From Paraniabella defluvii (GTDB lineage Bacteria > Bacteroidota > Bacteroidia > Chitinophagales > Chitinophagaceae), in assembly GCA_019316985.1 (NCBI GenBank), contig CP079215.1, forward strand, positions 5,270,001 to 5,334,000: 64,000 nucleotides of DNA, given 5' to 3'. Below are positions 42,321 to 53,600 of this stretch, piece after piece. Both the position numbers and the translations under genes were made by a program. The notes beneath the pieces were generated by a model that was not told the DNA's origin, made no database searches, and saw only the letters and a list, made by a program, of their open reading frames with translations. Numbering within the stretch: the first letter of the stretch is position 1; each line of letters begins with the position of its first letter.

Positions 42321-42455
42321 CTGTAAATTCTTATTTTTCTATTTTGTAAGACGGAATTTGCCAAACACAAATTATTTTATACAAAAACAATTTTGGGTGG
42401 CTCATTTCTTCACACAAAGTATTTTTGAAAAACTGATACGGTGAGTTTTAGAAAA

Positions 42456-43264
42456 TTATTCCGCAAGATCGTTATACAGTTGTAAATACTCTGTTAAATC
42501 AGAATCTTCCTTAAACTGCAAGGTTTTTTACCACGTACTTTGGCAAACTCAGACAGTAATTTTTGTCTACATTAGGCGCACCAAAAGTAATTGCGTCCGC
42601 ATAAGTGGCGCCGCCCCGCATCAAAGCAACATTGGTTCCTTCTTTAAACGGCTCCAGGTCTTTTCTTTCAGAGAGGGGTGAATAAGCGCTTTGGGTATGA
42701 AGCCTTTACCCAGCTTTTCCTTAAATGTATTTTCACCGATGGTATAAACAATTTTGCTGTGCGCAAAAACAGGTTCTTTTTATAAATGGTTTTCAGGTAA
42801 GCCGGGATAAGCCCTGTCATCCAGCCGCTGCAATGTATCACATCAGGACTCCATCCGAACTTCTTCACGGTTTCCAGCGCTCCTTTGCAATAAAAAACAG
42901 TTCTCAGATCATTGTCTGCAAACCATTTTTCCTCATCATCGTGAAACAACGTTTTTCTTTTAAACAACTCTTCGTTCTCTAAAAAGTACACCTGCAGGCG
43001 TGCGCTGGGCAAAGATGCCACCTTAATCTGCAAGGGCATGTCGTCGTTATCAACGGTTACATTGATACCAGAAAGCCTGACCACCTCATGTAGCCGGTGC
43101 CTGCGTTCATTAATAACACCAAACCGCGGCATGATACAACGCACTTCAAAACCATTATCATTTGCTTTTATGGCCAGTTTATTAACGATCTCAGAAAATT
43201 CTGTCAACTCTAAATAAGGGGACATTTCATTGGCAATAAATAAAATTCTTTTCTTTGTTGACAT
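42456..43264 (-). CDS. Glycogen/starch synthase-like N-terminal-domain protein (frameshifted)
   Basis: Short (~268 residues) GT5-like Rossmann domain: KKRILFIANEMSPYLELTEF, MPRFGVINERRHRLHEVVRL, VFYCKGALETVKKFGWSPDV and IHCSGWMTGLIPAYLKTIY. The end reads LTEYLQLYNDLAE after frame changes near 42780, 42690 and 42530. It lacks the ADP-glucose-binding C-terminal domain of full glycogen synthase, so catalysis is doubtful. It is divergent from panC, 72 bp apart. Confidence 0.72.
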
Positions 43265-43336
43265 GCTTTAGCAATTTATAAAGTTTGCAAAGTTACATAT
43301 TTATAGGCAAATTGCCTTGTATTATAAATTACAGTA

Positions 43337-44182
43337 ATGAAAGTATTCAAAAAGATTGCCGATATACAGGCTTATCTGCAACGCCAAAAAGCAACAGGCC
43401 GGTCGGTTGGTTTTGTACCCACTATGGGTGCTTTACATGCAGGCCACCTGCGCCTTCTCGAAACCTGCAAATCCCGCTGCGATGTAGCAGTGGTAAGCAT
43501 TTTTGTTAATCCCACCCAGTTCAACGATAAGAAAGACCTGGAAAAATATCCCCGTACCATTGAAAACGATCTAAAGGCACTGGTTGAATCTGCGTGCGAT
43601 GTTCTGTTTTATCCGGATGCATCAGAAATATATCCACCCGGAGAAATAACAAGAATTTATGATTTGCAAACCCTTGAAAATCTGTTCGAGGGAGCATTCA
43701 GGCCCGGACATTTCCAGGGCGTTTGCCAGGTGGTGGATAAGCTTTTTTCCATAGTTCAACCCGGCGATGTTTTTTTGGACAGAAAGATTACCAGCAGTGT
43801 ATGGTTATTAAAAGACTTATTGAAACCACCCTGCGTTTGCCGGCATCAGCATGACAATTGTGCCCACCATGCGGGAGCCCGATGGTTTGGCAATGAGTAG
43901 CCGCAACATGCGGCTGTCTGTACAGGAAAATCAATAGCCCCAACAATTTATCAAACATTGTTGTTTTTAAAGGAGCAGCTTCAGCCAGGCTCATTAAACG
44001 GCATTACAGAAGAAGCCAATGTGATGTTGAAAGAAAAGGGATTTATCGTAGATTATGCCGCCATTGCAGATGCTTCTACGCTGGAGCCGGTTGCCGAGTG
44101 GGATGGCCAAAAGCCACTGGTAGCCTTAATTGCAGCGTTCTTAGGACAAGTAAGACTGATCGATAATTTGATTATAGCTTAG
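43337..44182 (+). CDS. panC: Pantothenate synthetase (frameshifted)
   Basis: Joins pantoate and beta-alanine with ATP. VGFVPTMGALHAGHL carries the HxGH site, VSIFVNPTQFNDKKDLEKYP follows, then DVFLGQKDYQQCMVIKRLIE, TMREPDGLAMSSRNMRLS (KMSKS-like) and FIVDYAAIADASTLEPV. Frame changes are near 43775, 43900 and 43935. About 280 residues. Its pathway partner panB lies at 52611. Confidence 0.93.
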
Positions 44183-44277
44183 TTGGAAAGCTGCCTGAAT
44201 TAAAATACTTTTGCACGCGCAATAAGGCCGGGCTGATGAATTTTATTCAAGTCCTTATAAAAAATAAATATACATCG

Positions 44278-44705
44278 ATGAATACAGTAAAATTAAAAAG
44301 GGTAAACGGAGAATACGGATTTGATACCATTAACGAGAACGGAACCGTGGTAAAACGGATACCAACCCCAACATGGGCGGCCTGGAATACGGAGCCAGAC
44401 CTATGCAGCTTTTACTGAACGCACTGGCCGCTTGTTCGAGTATTGACGTGATCAGTATACTGAAAAAGCAACGCCAGGAAGTTGCCGACTACGAAGTAAC
44501 CGTTAATGGCGAACGTGAACCCAACGTAGAGCCATCCCTATGGAAAAACATTGAAATGATTTTCGAAATAACCGGCAATGTGGATGAAGATAAAGCTAAA
44601 AGAGCAGTGGAGATTTCCATTTCAAAATATTGCTCGGTAGCAATCACCCTTGCTAAAGCCGGCGCAAACATTACTACCCAAGTGATCATTAAGCCTGTTG
44701 TTTAA
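44278..44705 (+). CDS. OsmC family protein (frameshifted)
   Basis: OsmC/Ohr-like thiol peroxidase or redox protein, ~142 residues. NMGGLEYGARPMQLLLNALA leads to the conserved Cys in LAACSSIDVI, then ILKKQRQEVADYEVTVNGER. The second conserved Cys is in ISKYCSVAITLAKAG. The start is at ATG 44278; the frame changes near 44365. It may reduce organic hydroperoxides; the substrate is not shown. Confidence 0.85.
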
Positions 44706-44769
44706 CAGAAATTATAAATCCCTGCAAAGGCACCGCTATTTACATTTTCCTGGCATTAAATATTAAACA

Positions 44770-45951
44770 TTGAGCAAAGAACGTCAACTTCATCCTTCCA
44801 CTATCGCCATTCGTACTCAAACAGAGCGTACTTACCAAATGGAGCACTCCACTCCTCTGTTTTTAACCAGCAGCTTTACGTTCGAGAACGCAGAAGCTAT
44901 GCGAGCCGCCTTTGCCGATGAGTCTGACGACAATATTTATAGCCGGTACAGTAATCCCACAGTAGATGAGTTTGCCCATAAAATAGCCCTGCTGGAAAAG
45001 TGTGAAGCAGGCTTTGCCGTTGCCAGCGGTATGGCGGCGGTATTCAATTCGTTTATGGCGCTGCTAAAAACCGGCGACCATTTACTTTGCTGCCGCTCCA
45101 TGTTTGGCGGAACAAATACTGTTGTTACTAAATTCCTGGGGCGCTTTGGCATTGAATATACCTTAGTGGATGCGGCTGATATTGATAACTGGGAAGCTTC
45201 GGTGCAGCCGAATACTAAAATGCTGTACCTGGAAACGCCCACCAACCCGCAATTAGAGCTGATAGACCTGGAAAAAGCCGGCCGGCTGGCTAAAAAGCAT
45301 AACCTGATATTTAATGTGGATAATTGCTTTGCTACTCCCTTTTACAAACTCCGGCTGATTTTGGCGCAGACCTTGTCATTCATTCTGCTACCAAATGGAT
45401 TGACGGGCAAGGGCGTGTTTTGGGAGGCGTTATTGCCGGCAGAAAGGAACTGATTCATGAAGTGTACCTTTTTGCCGCAATTCAGGTCCTACCCTTTCCG
45501 CATTCAACGCATGGGTACTAACCAAAAGCCTTGAAACGCTTGATGTGCGTATTACGCGTCATTCGGCAAACGCCTTGAAAGTGGCAGAAGCTCTTGAAAA
45601 AAACGCAAAACTGGAGTGGGTGAAATACCCATTTTGCCTTCGCATCCCCAACATGAAATAGCGAAAAAGCAAATGAGCGCCGGCGGCGGTATAGTTTGTT
45701 TTGAAATAAAGGGTGGAGTTGAAGCAGGACGGAAATTTATGGACGCGCTGCAGCTGTTGTCATTAACGCCTAACCTGGGCGATTCACGCAGTATTGCCTC
45801 TCACCCTGCCAGCACTACCCACTCTAAATTAAGTGAAGAGGAACGCTCTAAAGTGGGCATCACTCCCGGCCTTATCCGTATTTCGGTAGGCTTAGAACAT
45901 CCGGATGATGTGATTTATGATATTGAGCAGGCGTTAAACAGTATTCAGTAA
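44770..45951 (+). CDS. metZ: O-succinylhomoserine sulfhydrylase / Cys-Met PLP enzyme (frameshifted)
   Basis: PLP-dependent trans-sulfuration-family enzyme, ~393 residues. Landmarks: TPLFLTSSFTFENAEAMR, YSRYSNPTV, ASGMAAVFNSFMAL, YLETPTNPQLELIDL, NVDNCFATP and the PLP lysine in HSATKWIDGQGR. It ends GLIRISVGLEHPDDVIYDIE. Frame changes are near 45345, 45475 and 45610. The HSATKWIDGQGR form points to MetZ (homocysteine from O-succinylhomoserine), but cystathionine gamma-synthase is possible. The apparent start is TTG. Confidence 0.82.
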
Positions 45952-45974
45952 GATATACAATAACCACACATATA

Positions 45975-46234
45975 ATGGCAAAAAAGCAACCCATGTTGTA
46001 ACTGATTTAAGCACGGAAGAGCTGATACAGCAAAAGAAAACACTTACCGGAGTCGCTTTCGGCCTGGGTATCGTTATGTTGGTAGCCTGCCTGGTTTTAT
46101 TTTATCTTGTGTTGAAGAGCAAGAACTATATGGTAATATTTATAATTCCTGTAGCTATGTTATCCCTGCTGCCAAGTTTTATGAGATTGGGACAAATAAA
46201 TGCCGAACTAAAATCACGCAACGTTAAAAAGTAA
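45975..46234 (+). CDS. Small two-helix membrane protein (frameshifted)
   Basis: About 86 residues. ATG 45975 gives MAKKATHVVTDLS if one A is restored in the A6 run. The product then has LSTEELIQQKKTLTGVAFGL, a helix GIVMLVACLVLFYLVL, a second helix MVIFIIPVAMLSLLPSF and a basic tail ending KSRNVKK. Unknown function. It lies 24 bp after metZ and is convergent with the LldE-like gene (11-bp gap). Confidence 0.6.
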
Positions 46235-46244
46235 GACCAAAGTC

Positions 46245-46967
46245 TTACCAGCCGCTTGCGAGCACATCGGCCAAATGCATGGGCTTAATACGGTAGCCTT
46301 TACCGTTAATGTACCCTTGCAGGTGCATCAGGCATGAAAGATCGGTGCTGATGAGATAGTCTGCATCGGTGGCAATTGCGTTTTCTACTTTTTGCTCTCC
46401 CATTCCCACAGAAATACCGGGAAACTTTACAGCAAAAGTACCTCCAAACCCGCAACAGGTTTCCACATCATTCATTTCTGTTAAATAAAGGCCTTTTACG
46501 TTTTCTAATAAGCGCCTTGGACCCTGCTTTATTTTACATTCCCGTAAAGCGGCACAACTGTCGTGGTACGTGGCAACACCGTTTAACTCGGCCCCGCAAT
46601 TATCTGCTTTTAAAACATTGAGCAAAAACTCAGAGAATTCAAACGTGCGGGCGGCAATTGATTTAACCTCGTTATGTAAAGAAGAATTATCGAATAATTT
46701 CTGGTAATAATTGCGTATAAAACCTACGCAACTGGCACTGGGCGCCACGATATACTCGGCGTCTTTAAAGTCATTGATAAACTTATTACATACCGCCTTC
46801 GACTGATCCCAGAAACCTGCGTTAAAAGCCGGCTGGCCGCAACAGGTTTGATTACTGTTATAAATAACCGTACACCCCAGCTTCTCCAGTACCTTAACCA
46901 TGTTAAAGCCTGTTTCGGGGTATAGCTGGTCTACAAAGCACGGGATAAATATATGAACGTTGCTCAT
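46245..46967 (-). CDS. (Fe-S)-binding LutA/LldE-type protein
   Basis: An intact 240-residue protein with two CCG (cysteine-rich) domains: IFIPCFVDQLYPETG, NQTCCGQPAFNAG, CVGFIRNYY, YHDSCAALRE and ETCCGFGGTFAVK. The family provides the iron-sulfur electron-transfer subunit of lactate/glycolate oxidation. The usual partners LutB/LutC are not in the window, so its job here is uncertain. Confidence 0.85.
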   Translation of the reverse strand: MSNVHIFIPCFVDQLYPETGFNMVKVLEKLGCTVIYNSNQTCCGQPAFNAGFWDQSKAVCNKFINDFKDAEYIVAPSASCVGFIRNYYQKLFDNSSLHNEVKSIAARTFEFSEFLLNVLKADNCGAELNGVATYHDSCAALRECKIKQGPRRLLENVKGLYLTEMNDVETCCGFGGTFAVKFPGISVGMGEQKVENAIATDADYLISTDLSCLMHLQGYINGKGYRIKPMHLADVLASGW

Positions 46968-47065
46968 GTTCTAAGTTGAAAGGTTGACAGTAAACGAAAG
47001 CCTGATGATGGAAAAAAGATCCTGCCTGGCCTGCAATACATGATTGCCTGGCAGGAACATTTACA

Positions 47066-47538
47066 TTACTCCAACATTTTGAGCGCCGTTATAGCGGCTT
47101 CTTCGCCTTTATGTCCATGTTTGCCGCCAATCCTTTCTATTGCTTGCTCTTCTGTATTTACCGTCAACACGCCAAAAATTGTGGGTACGGGCAGCATAAG
47201 GTTCAGTTGTAATATTCCATCCGCCACCATTTTGCATACGTAATCAAAATGAGGAGTATCTCCTTTTATAACTGTTCCCAGTGCAATATAAGCATGGGGC
47301 TCGTCGAACTGTTGTTTAGCTTTATTCCAATGCCTGTTAATGGCAAATGGGATTTCCACGCAACCCGGAACAACAAGCACTTCTACCCTGGCATGGTGCT
47401 GCTTTAATATCCTTAAACAGCCTGCCTCCAGCTCATCTACAATATTTGCGTTCCACTCTGTTTTAACAAAACAATAAAGGCATCCTGTTTAAAGATGCCT
47501 GTATTATTCACTAAATTACTGTTACCAGTTGATGCCAT
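47066..47538 (-). CDS. ribH: 6,7-dimethyl-8-ribityllumazine synthase (frameshifted)
   Basis: Penultimate step of riboflavin synthesis. Stitched ~157 residues: ATG 47538, FVKTEWNANIVDELEAGCLR, VLVVPGCVEIPFAINRHW, YIALGTVIKGDTPHFDYVC (active-site His), NLMLPVPTIFGVLTVNTEEQ and GGKHGHKGEEAA. Frame changes lie near 47490 and 47400. Its ATG is 3 bp after the stop of the TPR gene, so the two are coupled. Confidence 0.93.
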
Positions 47539-47540
47539 TA

Positions 47541-48236
47541 TTAATTTACGTTATACACCCCTAACTGCGCCAGGTATTTGTCAGCCTCAAAACCTTGCTG
47601 TGTACGGGGATATTTTTCTTTAATTCTTTGAAAAGTGCAATTGCCTCTTCTTTATTATTCAATACGTGCTGCGCCAGGAAAGCACCTCTGAATAGCGCAT
47701 CAGAGCTTTGCTGGGGTCTGCCTCGAAATGGTGAGCCGCTTTTTTATAATAATCCAGCGCTTCCGATCCTTTGCCCAGGTCGCCGTAAGCATCTCCCAGC
47801 AGCAGGTAAGCGCGTTGCTGAATTTGCTTAGAATCTGTATTGAACTCTTTCAGGTACTGAATCGCTTTCTCATTCTGGTTCAGTTTGATATAACAGCTAC
47901 CTGCATAAAAATTTGCAAGGTTACCTTTTACCGTGCCGCTATAATTATCTGCAATTTTAATAAAGCCAGGATTCACCCCGTCGCCGTTTAAGGCTAGGTT
48001 GATCGAGTCAGCTTCGTAATACTGTTCTGCTTTAAAAAGTTTGTCACCAGCTTCTGCCTCCTTGGGTCCTTTCACAAAATGTTTATAAGCAAAGAAGCCT
48101 CCCACTGCAACCACAATAACACCTAAAAAAGAGAGATGTTTTTGCCGTTCTTACTCCAAACTTCCTTGGCCTTTTCTACAGCTTCGTTTTGTTCAAGCGT
48201 TTCGTTACCAGCTTGTTGGTTTATGTTATCTGCCAT
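47541..48236 (-). CDS. TPR-containing inner-membrane protein (frameshifted)
   Basis: YfgM-like, ~231 residues: an acidic N-terminus (NETLEQNEAVEKAKEVW), one membrane helix LFLGVIVVAVGGFFAYK once a T is restored in the T6 run near 48130, then TPR repeats (ANFYAGSCYIKLNQNEKAIQ, AYLLLGDAYGDLGKGSEALD, HVLNNKEEAIALFKELKKKY), ending YLAQLGVYNVN. YfgM binds periplasmic partners of the secretion machinery; the role here is by analogy. It lies between pdhA and ribH on one transcript. Confidence 0.78.
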
Positions 48237-48259
48237 TTTATTCTAACTAGGAATTTAAA

Positions 48260-49253
48260 TTAATCAACGATAAAAGGATAATTTTGATCCATGTAAACGT
48301 CCTTCAGCACTTCGTCATCATTAGGGAATGGACTTTCTTCTGAAAATTTCACCGAATTAGCCACTACTTCTTCGCAACGGGAGTCAATTTCATTCAAAAC
48401 TTCTTCTGTTGCATAGCCATTATCCAGGATATTCTTTTTAAGAATTGAAATTGGATCTTTTGATTTATACTCATCTACCTCATCTTTAGTTCTGTATTTC
48501 TGGGGATCGCTGATGGAGTGGCCTTTGTAACGGTAAGTTTTGATCTCTAATAAAGTAGGACCGCCTTTCTCACGCGCCCGTTTCACCGCTTCAGCAATAG
48601 CATCATGAACGGTTTCAGGATTCATGCCATCCACCACAGCTGACGGCATATCAAAACCTGCCCCCAGTTTGTAAATATCCGTTACGTTAGAGGTACGGGC
48701 AACTGATGTACCCATAGCGTAATTGTTATTCTCGCAAATATAAATCACGGGCAATTTCCAAAGCATAGCCAGGTTGAAGCTTTCGTGCAGGATGCCCTGC
48801 CTTGCCGCTCCGTCACCAAAGAAACAAAGCACCACGTTGTCGGTATCTTTATAATGTTCAGCAAAAGCAAGGCCTGTGCCGGTACCAATTTGAGCACCTA
48901 CGATACCATGACCTCCGTAGAAGTTTTCTTTTTGCCAAAAAGTGCATACTCCCGCCTTTACCTTTTGCACATCCTGTAGCTTTTCCGTAAAGTTCGGCCA
49001 TGCAGCTGTCTACAGATACTCCTTTAGCAATTGCTAACCCATGGTCGCGATATGCTGTAATAAACATATCGTCGGGCCTGGTTGCAGTCATACAACCTGC
49101 CGCAATAGCTTCCTGGCCTACATACGCGTGAAAGAACCCGCGTATTTTACCCTCCATTTTATACTTTTCTTCCGCTGTAAGTTCAAACTGGCGAATCAGT
49201 TGCATTAACTCATACCAGTATAAATATGTTTCTTTAGAAAATTTTGTTGCCAC
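48260..49253 (-). CDS. pdhA: Pyruvate dehydrogenase E1 component subunit alpha (frameshifted)
   Basis: Thiamine-diphosphate subunit of pyruvate dehydrogenase, ~331 residues. Landmarks: FSKETYLYWYELMQLIRQFE, KIRGFFHAYVGQEAIAAGC, GKGGSMHFL, the TPP motif GDGAARQGILHESFNLA with ENNNYAMGT, and the phospho-loop-like YRYKGHSISDPQKYRTKDE. One frame change near 48955 is in AAAAAG. E1-beta is not in the window. It is first of a minus-strand run with the TPR gene and ribH. Confidence 0.92.
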
Positions 49254-49501
49254 TCGCTAAATTTTTGTTCGAAGAACCCCTTCGTGGAGTGCAAAGTAAG
49301 GGGGAAAAAGCATTTAAAACCAATAGCAATAGGCGAAGGTTGGAGGCATATAAAAGGTTTTTTGCTTGGTAAAGCAGGCAGCTAGGGTATCGGTTCTCTT
49401 ATATAAAAAAATAATAAATACTTAAAGTTGGTTTTTAATTGCCTATAAGCAGCTGTCCTATATTTATCGGATATTTTTATATATTGAAAACTCAAACTAC
49501 A

Positions 49502-51552
49502 ATGTTGAAACTTATTCCTAGAGATATTAGCTGGCTGTCATTTAATGAAAGGGTTTTGCAGGAGGCGTCGGATGATACAGTGCCTTTGAGAGAGCGGGTA
49601 AAGTTTCTCGGCATTTTCTCTAATAACCGCGATGAATTTTTCCGGGTGCGGGTAGCATCACTTAAACGAATGCTGCAGATAGAGACAAAGATGAAGATGC
49701 ACTCCGAAAAAAATCCTCAAAAATATTGGATGAAGTGCAGCGTTTGAACGCCGGGCACCAGGCCGCTTTTGAAAAAGTATGGGCTGAGGTTTTAACGGAA
49801 ATGAACAACCAGAAGATTTTTCTTAAGAATGACAAACAACTCAATTCGGAGCAGAAAAAATTCATTTTAGACTTTTTCGATAATGAGGTAAGCGCTAACA
49901 TAGTGCCGCTGATGGTTGAAAATATCAAAAAGTTCCCTAACCTTAGAGACAAGTCCATTTTTTTAGGTGTAGTAATGTCTAAAAGCTCGGATAAGGCCGA
50001 CCGGAAATATGCTATTATTGAAGTACCGGTAACTGCCGTTGGAAGCCGCTTTATAGTATTACCCTCAAAGGAGGGAACACACGATATTATGTTGCTGGAG
50101 GACGCTATTAAATTTAATCTTCCCGATATCTTCAGCTTTATGGGATATGATGAATTTCAGGCCCATATTTTTAAATTTACCCGGGATGCAGAACTGGATA
50201 TAGATAACTCCGACACCACTACTATTATACAGAAGCTGGAAAAAGGACTCAAGAACCGTAAAAGGGCAAACCCATTCGCCTGGCTTACGATGAGAACATC
50301 GATCCGGGTTTTCTCGAATACCTGCTGGCCCGGCTGGGGCTGACCAAAAAGACAACCTGATGCCGGGGAAGCATCCATAATTTCAGACACTTCATGGACT
50401 TTCCCTCCCAGGTTTTTACAGATAAGGCAAAGCGCAAACAACCGTTTACCCACCCGCTGCTACAGGACGAACGGGTAGGCGATGTGCTTATGAAACGCGA
50501 TGTATTACTGAATTTCCCTTATCATAGCTTTGCACCCGTTGTTGACATGATCAGGGAAGCGGCTTTTGACCCTGATGTGGTGTCTATAAAAATTGCCTGC
50601 TACCGGTTGGCCTCCCAGTCAAAAATAATTAATGCCCTGGTTAACGCGGTACGCAACGGGAAAGAAGTGACGGTTATGATGGAATTGAAAGCCCGTTTTG
50701 ATGAAGAAGCTAACCTTCAATGGCAACAGGTTCTTACAGATATAGGCGCTAAAGTGTTGACTGGTATCCAGGATATGAAAGTGCATGCCAAGATTTGCGT
50801 GATCAAAAACGGGTAAAGAGCAAAACGCACCATTATGGCTTTGTAAGTACCGGCAATGTGAATGAAAAAACGGCCAGGCTTTACGGTGATCACTGCCTGC
50901 TTACCGCCAACAGGTTCATAATGGCCGATGTGAACCGGATCTTTAATTTTCTGGAAAAGCCAGAAACAGGGCTTCATTTCCTGGAAAAATGCCGGACGCT
51001 GATACCCAGTCCCGGGTTTATACGGACGGAGATCAATAAATTAATTGATGCTGAAATTGCTGCCGCCCGCAAAGGACATCATGCGGAGATCATACTTAAA
51101 ATGAACTCAATGGCCGATGCCAGGCTCATTGAGAAACTCACCGATGCTGCAAAATCGGGGTTGTTATCAAACTGATTGTACGCGGGATTTTTTGTATGCA
51201 ATCGGAGAACAAGAAATTTAAAGCGCCCATTAAGGCAATCAGTATCATTGACGAATACCTGGAACATGCACGGGTTTGGGTGTTTCATAACCGCGGAGAA
51301 CAAAAAGTATATATATCTTCCGCAGACTGGATGATCCGGAATATAGAACATCGTGTTGAAGCCACCTGCCCTATTAAAAATGAAGACCTGAAGCAGGAAT
51401 TAATCGACATCCTTAATATTCAGCTCAAAGACAATACAAAGGCAAGGATTTTGAACAATGAGCTTAACAATGAATACGTAAAAAGAAAAGATAAAGAGGA
51501 AATAAGATCCCAGGAAGAAATTTATAATTATCTGGCTAACAAAACTTACTGA
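49502..51552 (+). CDS. ppk1: Polyphosphate kinase 1 (frameshifted)
   Basis: Makes polyphosphate from ATP. PRDISWLSFNERVLQEA and GIFSNNRDEFFRVRVASLKR are the family N-terminus, and FDPDVVSIKIACYRLASQSK precedes the catalytic His in MKVHAKICVIK. GFVSTGNVNEKTARLYGDHC and ISSADWMIRNIEHRVE contain the second phospholipase-D-like site. Frame changes are near 49715, 50270, 50345, 50812 and 51160. ~685 residues, with a lysine/glutamate-rich tail. The ATG at 49502 is preferred to an upstream in-frame codon. Paired with ppx. Confidence 0.93.
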
Positions 51553-51662
51553 TATTTGCCTAATTAAAAACCTGATGGCAGCTATTAGGAGCAAGCCCGT
51601 ATAATTTTAATGCAGCTATAATTAGCTCAATCCATCAGGCGCGAATTGTAAAAGGTGAACAG

Positions 51663-52552
51663 ATGAAACTGGCAGCTATTGATATAGGAAGTAATGCGGC
51701 AAGATTATTAATAACGGATGTATTTCATAATAAACGAAAGCAACCTGAATTTATAAAATCGAACCTGGTGCGTGTACCCCTGCGCCTGGGCTTCGACGTA
51801 TTTGAAACCGGCGAAATATCCGACGAAAGGGCTGATCGCCTGGTGGCCACCATGAAGGCGTACAGGAATTTGCTCGATGCCTATGATATCCGGCATGTGA
51901 AGGCCTGTGCAACATCTGCTATGAGGGATGCGCGCAATTCAAAAGAGATTCTGAAAAAGTTAAAAAGGAAACAGGAATTGATATTGAAGTAATTTCGGGC
52001 GATATAGAAGCCGCGCTTATTTACGAAACCCATATTGCAGAGGATTTGGAAAAAGATATACTCTATTTATATATAGATGTAGGAGGCGGTAGCACCGAAA
52101 TTACTTTTTTTCTCAACGGTAAAGTTATTTTTAAGCAATCTTTTAATATCGGCACCATTCGCCTTTTGAAGCAACAGGTACAGGAGGCACAGTGGGAAGA
52201 AATGAAAGAAACCATAAAATCCCAGGTTAAAGATGCCAGAAAAGTGATGGGCATTGGCAGCGGCGGTAATATTAATAAAGTATTTTCTTTGTCGAAAAGA
52301 AAAGAAGGCAGGCCATTGCCGCTCTTATTATTGCGCGACTTTTACAAGGAAATGAGCAGCCTGAATTTGCAGGAGCGGATGAGCGCTTATAAATTACGCG
52401 AAGATCGGGCGGACGTAATCATCCCCGCATTACTAATATATATTAATGTACTAAAATGGGGTGGTGCAGATGAAATATTAGTACCTAAAATAGGTTTGGC
52501 CGATGGACTGATTCATGCCCTTTATGACGAAGTAATACAGCAACTGGGATAA
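51663..52552 (+). CDS. ppx: Exopolyphosphatase / GppA family (frameshifted)
   Basis: Hydrolyses polyphosphate or pppGpp. ASKHA-fold motifs: LAAIDIGSNAARLLI (phosphate 1), VKACATSAMRDARN, IDVGGGSTEITFF (phosphate 2) and VMGIGSGGNINKVF. It ends IGLADGLIHALYDEVIQQLG. One frame change is near 51955 in an A-run (KVKKETGIDIEVISGDIEAA). It lies 110 bp after ppk1, giving a synthesis and breakdown pair. Confidence 0.9.
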
Positions 52553-52610
52553 CTTGGTTCGCATAAATAAATACGTCAATAACCATTCTTCAATTTTCAA
52601 ACTTTCTATC

Positions 52611-53425
52611 GTGTCTATAAACAAAGAAGTAAAACGCGTTACCACCAATACCCTGATGATGATGAAACAGGCGGGTGAAAAAATATCAATGTTAACCGCA
52701 TACGATTATTCATTTGCACGCATAATAGACGGTGCCGGAATTGATGTAATATTGGTGGGAGATTCGGCGTCTAATGTAATGGCAGGGCATGAAACTACCC
52801 TACCTATTACTTTAGACCAGATGATTTATCATGCATCTTCCGTTATAAGAGGGTGCAAAAATGCCTGGTAGTTGTAGACCTGCCTTTCGGCACTTATCAG
52901 TCTAATTCAGAAATAGCATTGGCCTCTGCCGTACGTATTATGAAAGAAACGGGAGCTCATGCTATTAAACTTGAAGGCGGAGAAGAAGCAATAGAGTCTA
53001 TTAAGAAAATCGTATCTGCAGGCATACCTGTTATGGGACACCTGGGACTTACTCCGCAATCAATATATAAATTCGGCACTTACGCCGTGCGTGCCAAAGA
53101 GGAAGCGGAAGCAGCCAAGCTAAAGGCCGATGCCAAATTGCTCGAAGAAGCGGGTTGTTTTGCTACCGTGCTGGAAAAAATCCCAGCACAGTTGGCCAAA
53201 GAAGTTACCGAAAGTCTTCATATTCCTGTTATTGGCATTGGCGCCGGCAAGTACTGCGACGGTCAGGTTTTGGTAATGCATGATATGCTGGGTATTAATA
53301 CCGAGTTCAAACCCAAGTTTTTACGGCAGTACCTTAATATATTTGAACAGGCTACTCAAGCGGTACAATCCTATGTTAATGATGTAAAAACCAATGATTT
53401 TCCAAACGAGAAGGAGCAATATTAA
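52611..53425 (+). CDS. panB: Ketopantoate hydroxymethyltransferase (frameshifted)
   Basis: Makes ketopantoate for coenzyme A. From GTG 52611: VSINKEVKRVTTNTLMMMKQ, KISMLTAYDYSFARIIDGAG, VILVGDSASNVMAGHETTLP, VVVDLPFGTYQSN, AIKLEGGEE, VMGHLGLTPQSIYKFGTY, then VIGIGAGKYCDGQVLVMHDM. One frame change is near 52855. ~271 residues, normal. It lies 58 bp after ppx; its partner panC is at 43337. Confidence 0.93.
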
Positions 53426-53467
53426 CAATTGCCTGTATTTTATTGTAAAACACGTGCGTTGTCAGCA

Positions 53468-53575
53468 ATGAAAAACACGATACAGTATGTTCTGCTGTTC
53501 TCTGTTGTGCATACTTTTTGCGATAGAGCAAAGAAGAACGTTGCAGAAAAACCAGGCTATTTTGTAAGCTCTTAA
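53468..53575 (+). CDS. Tiny putative lipoprotein
   Basis: A 35-residue open frame MKNTIQYVLLFSVVHTFC then DRAKKNVAEKPGYFVSS. It has a charged start, hydrophobic core and lipobox-like Cys. It fills most of the 175-bp gap between panB and the convergent FAD oxidase gene. I do not recognise it; it may be chance or part of an indel-broken gene. Confidence 0.3.
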   Translation: MKNTIQYVLLFSVVHTFCDRAKKNVAEKPGYFVSS

Positions 53576-53600
53576 ATATCTAAAGGTTTTCTGCCTTCTA

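Noticed and set aside
44937..45245. Minus-strand ORF within metZ
   Set aside because: Fully antisense to conserved PLP-enzyme sequence.
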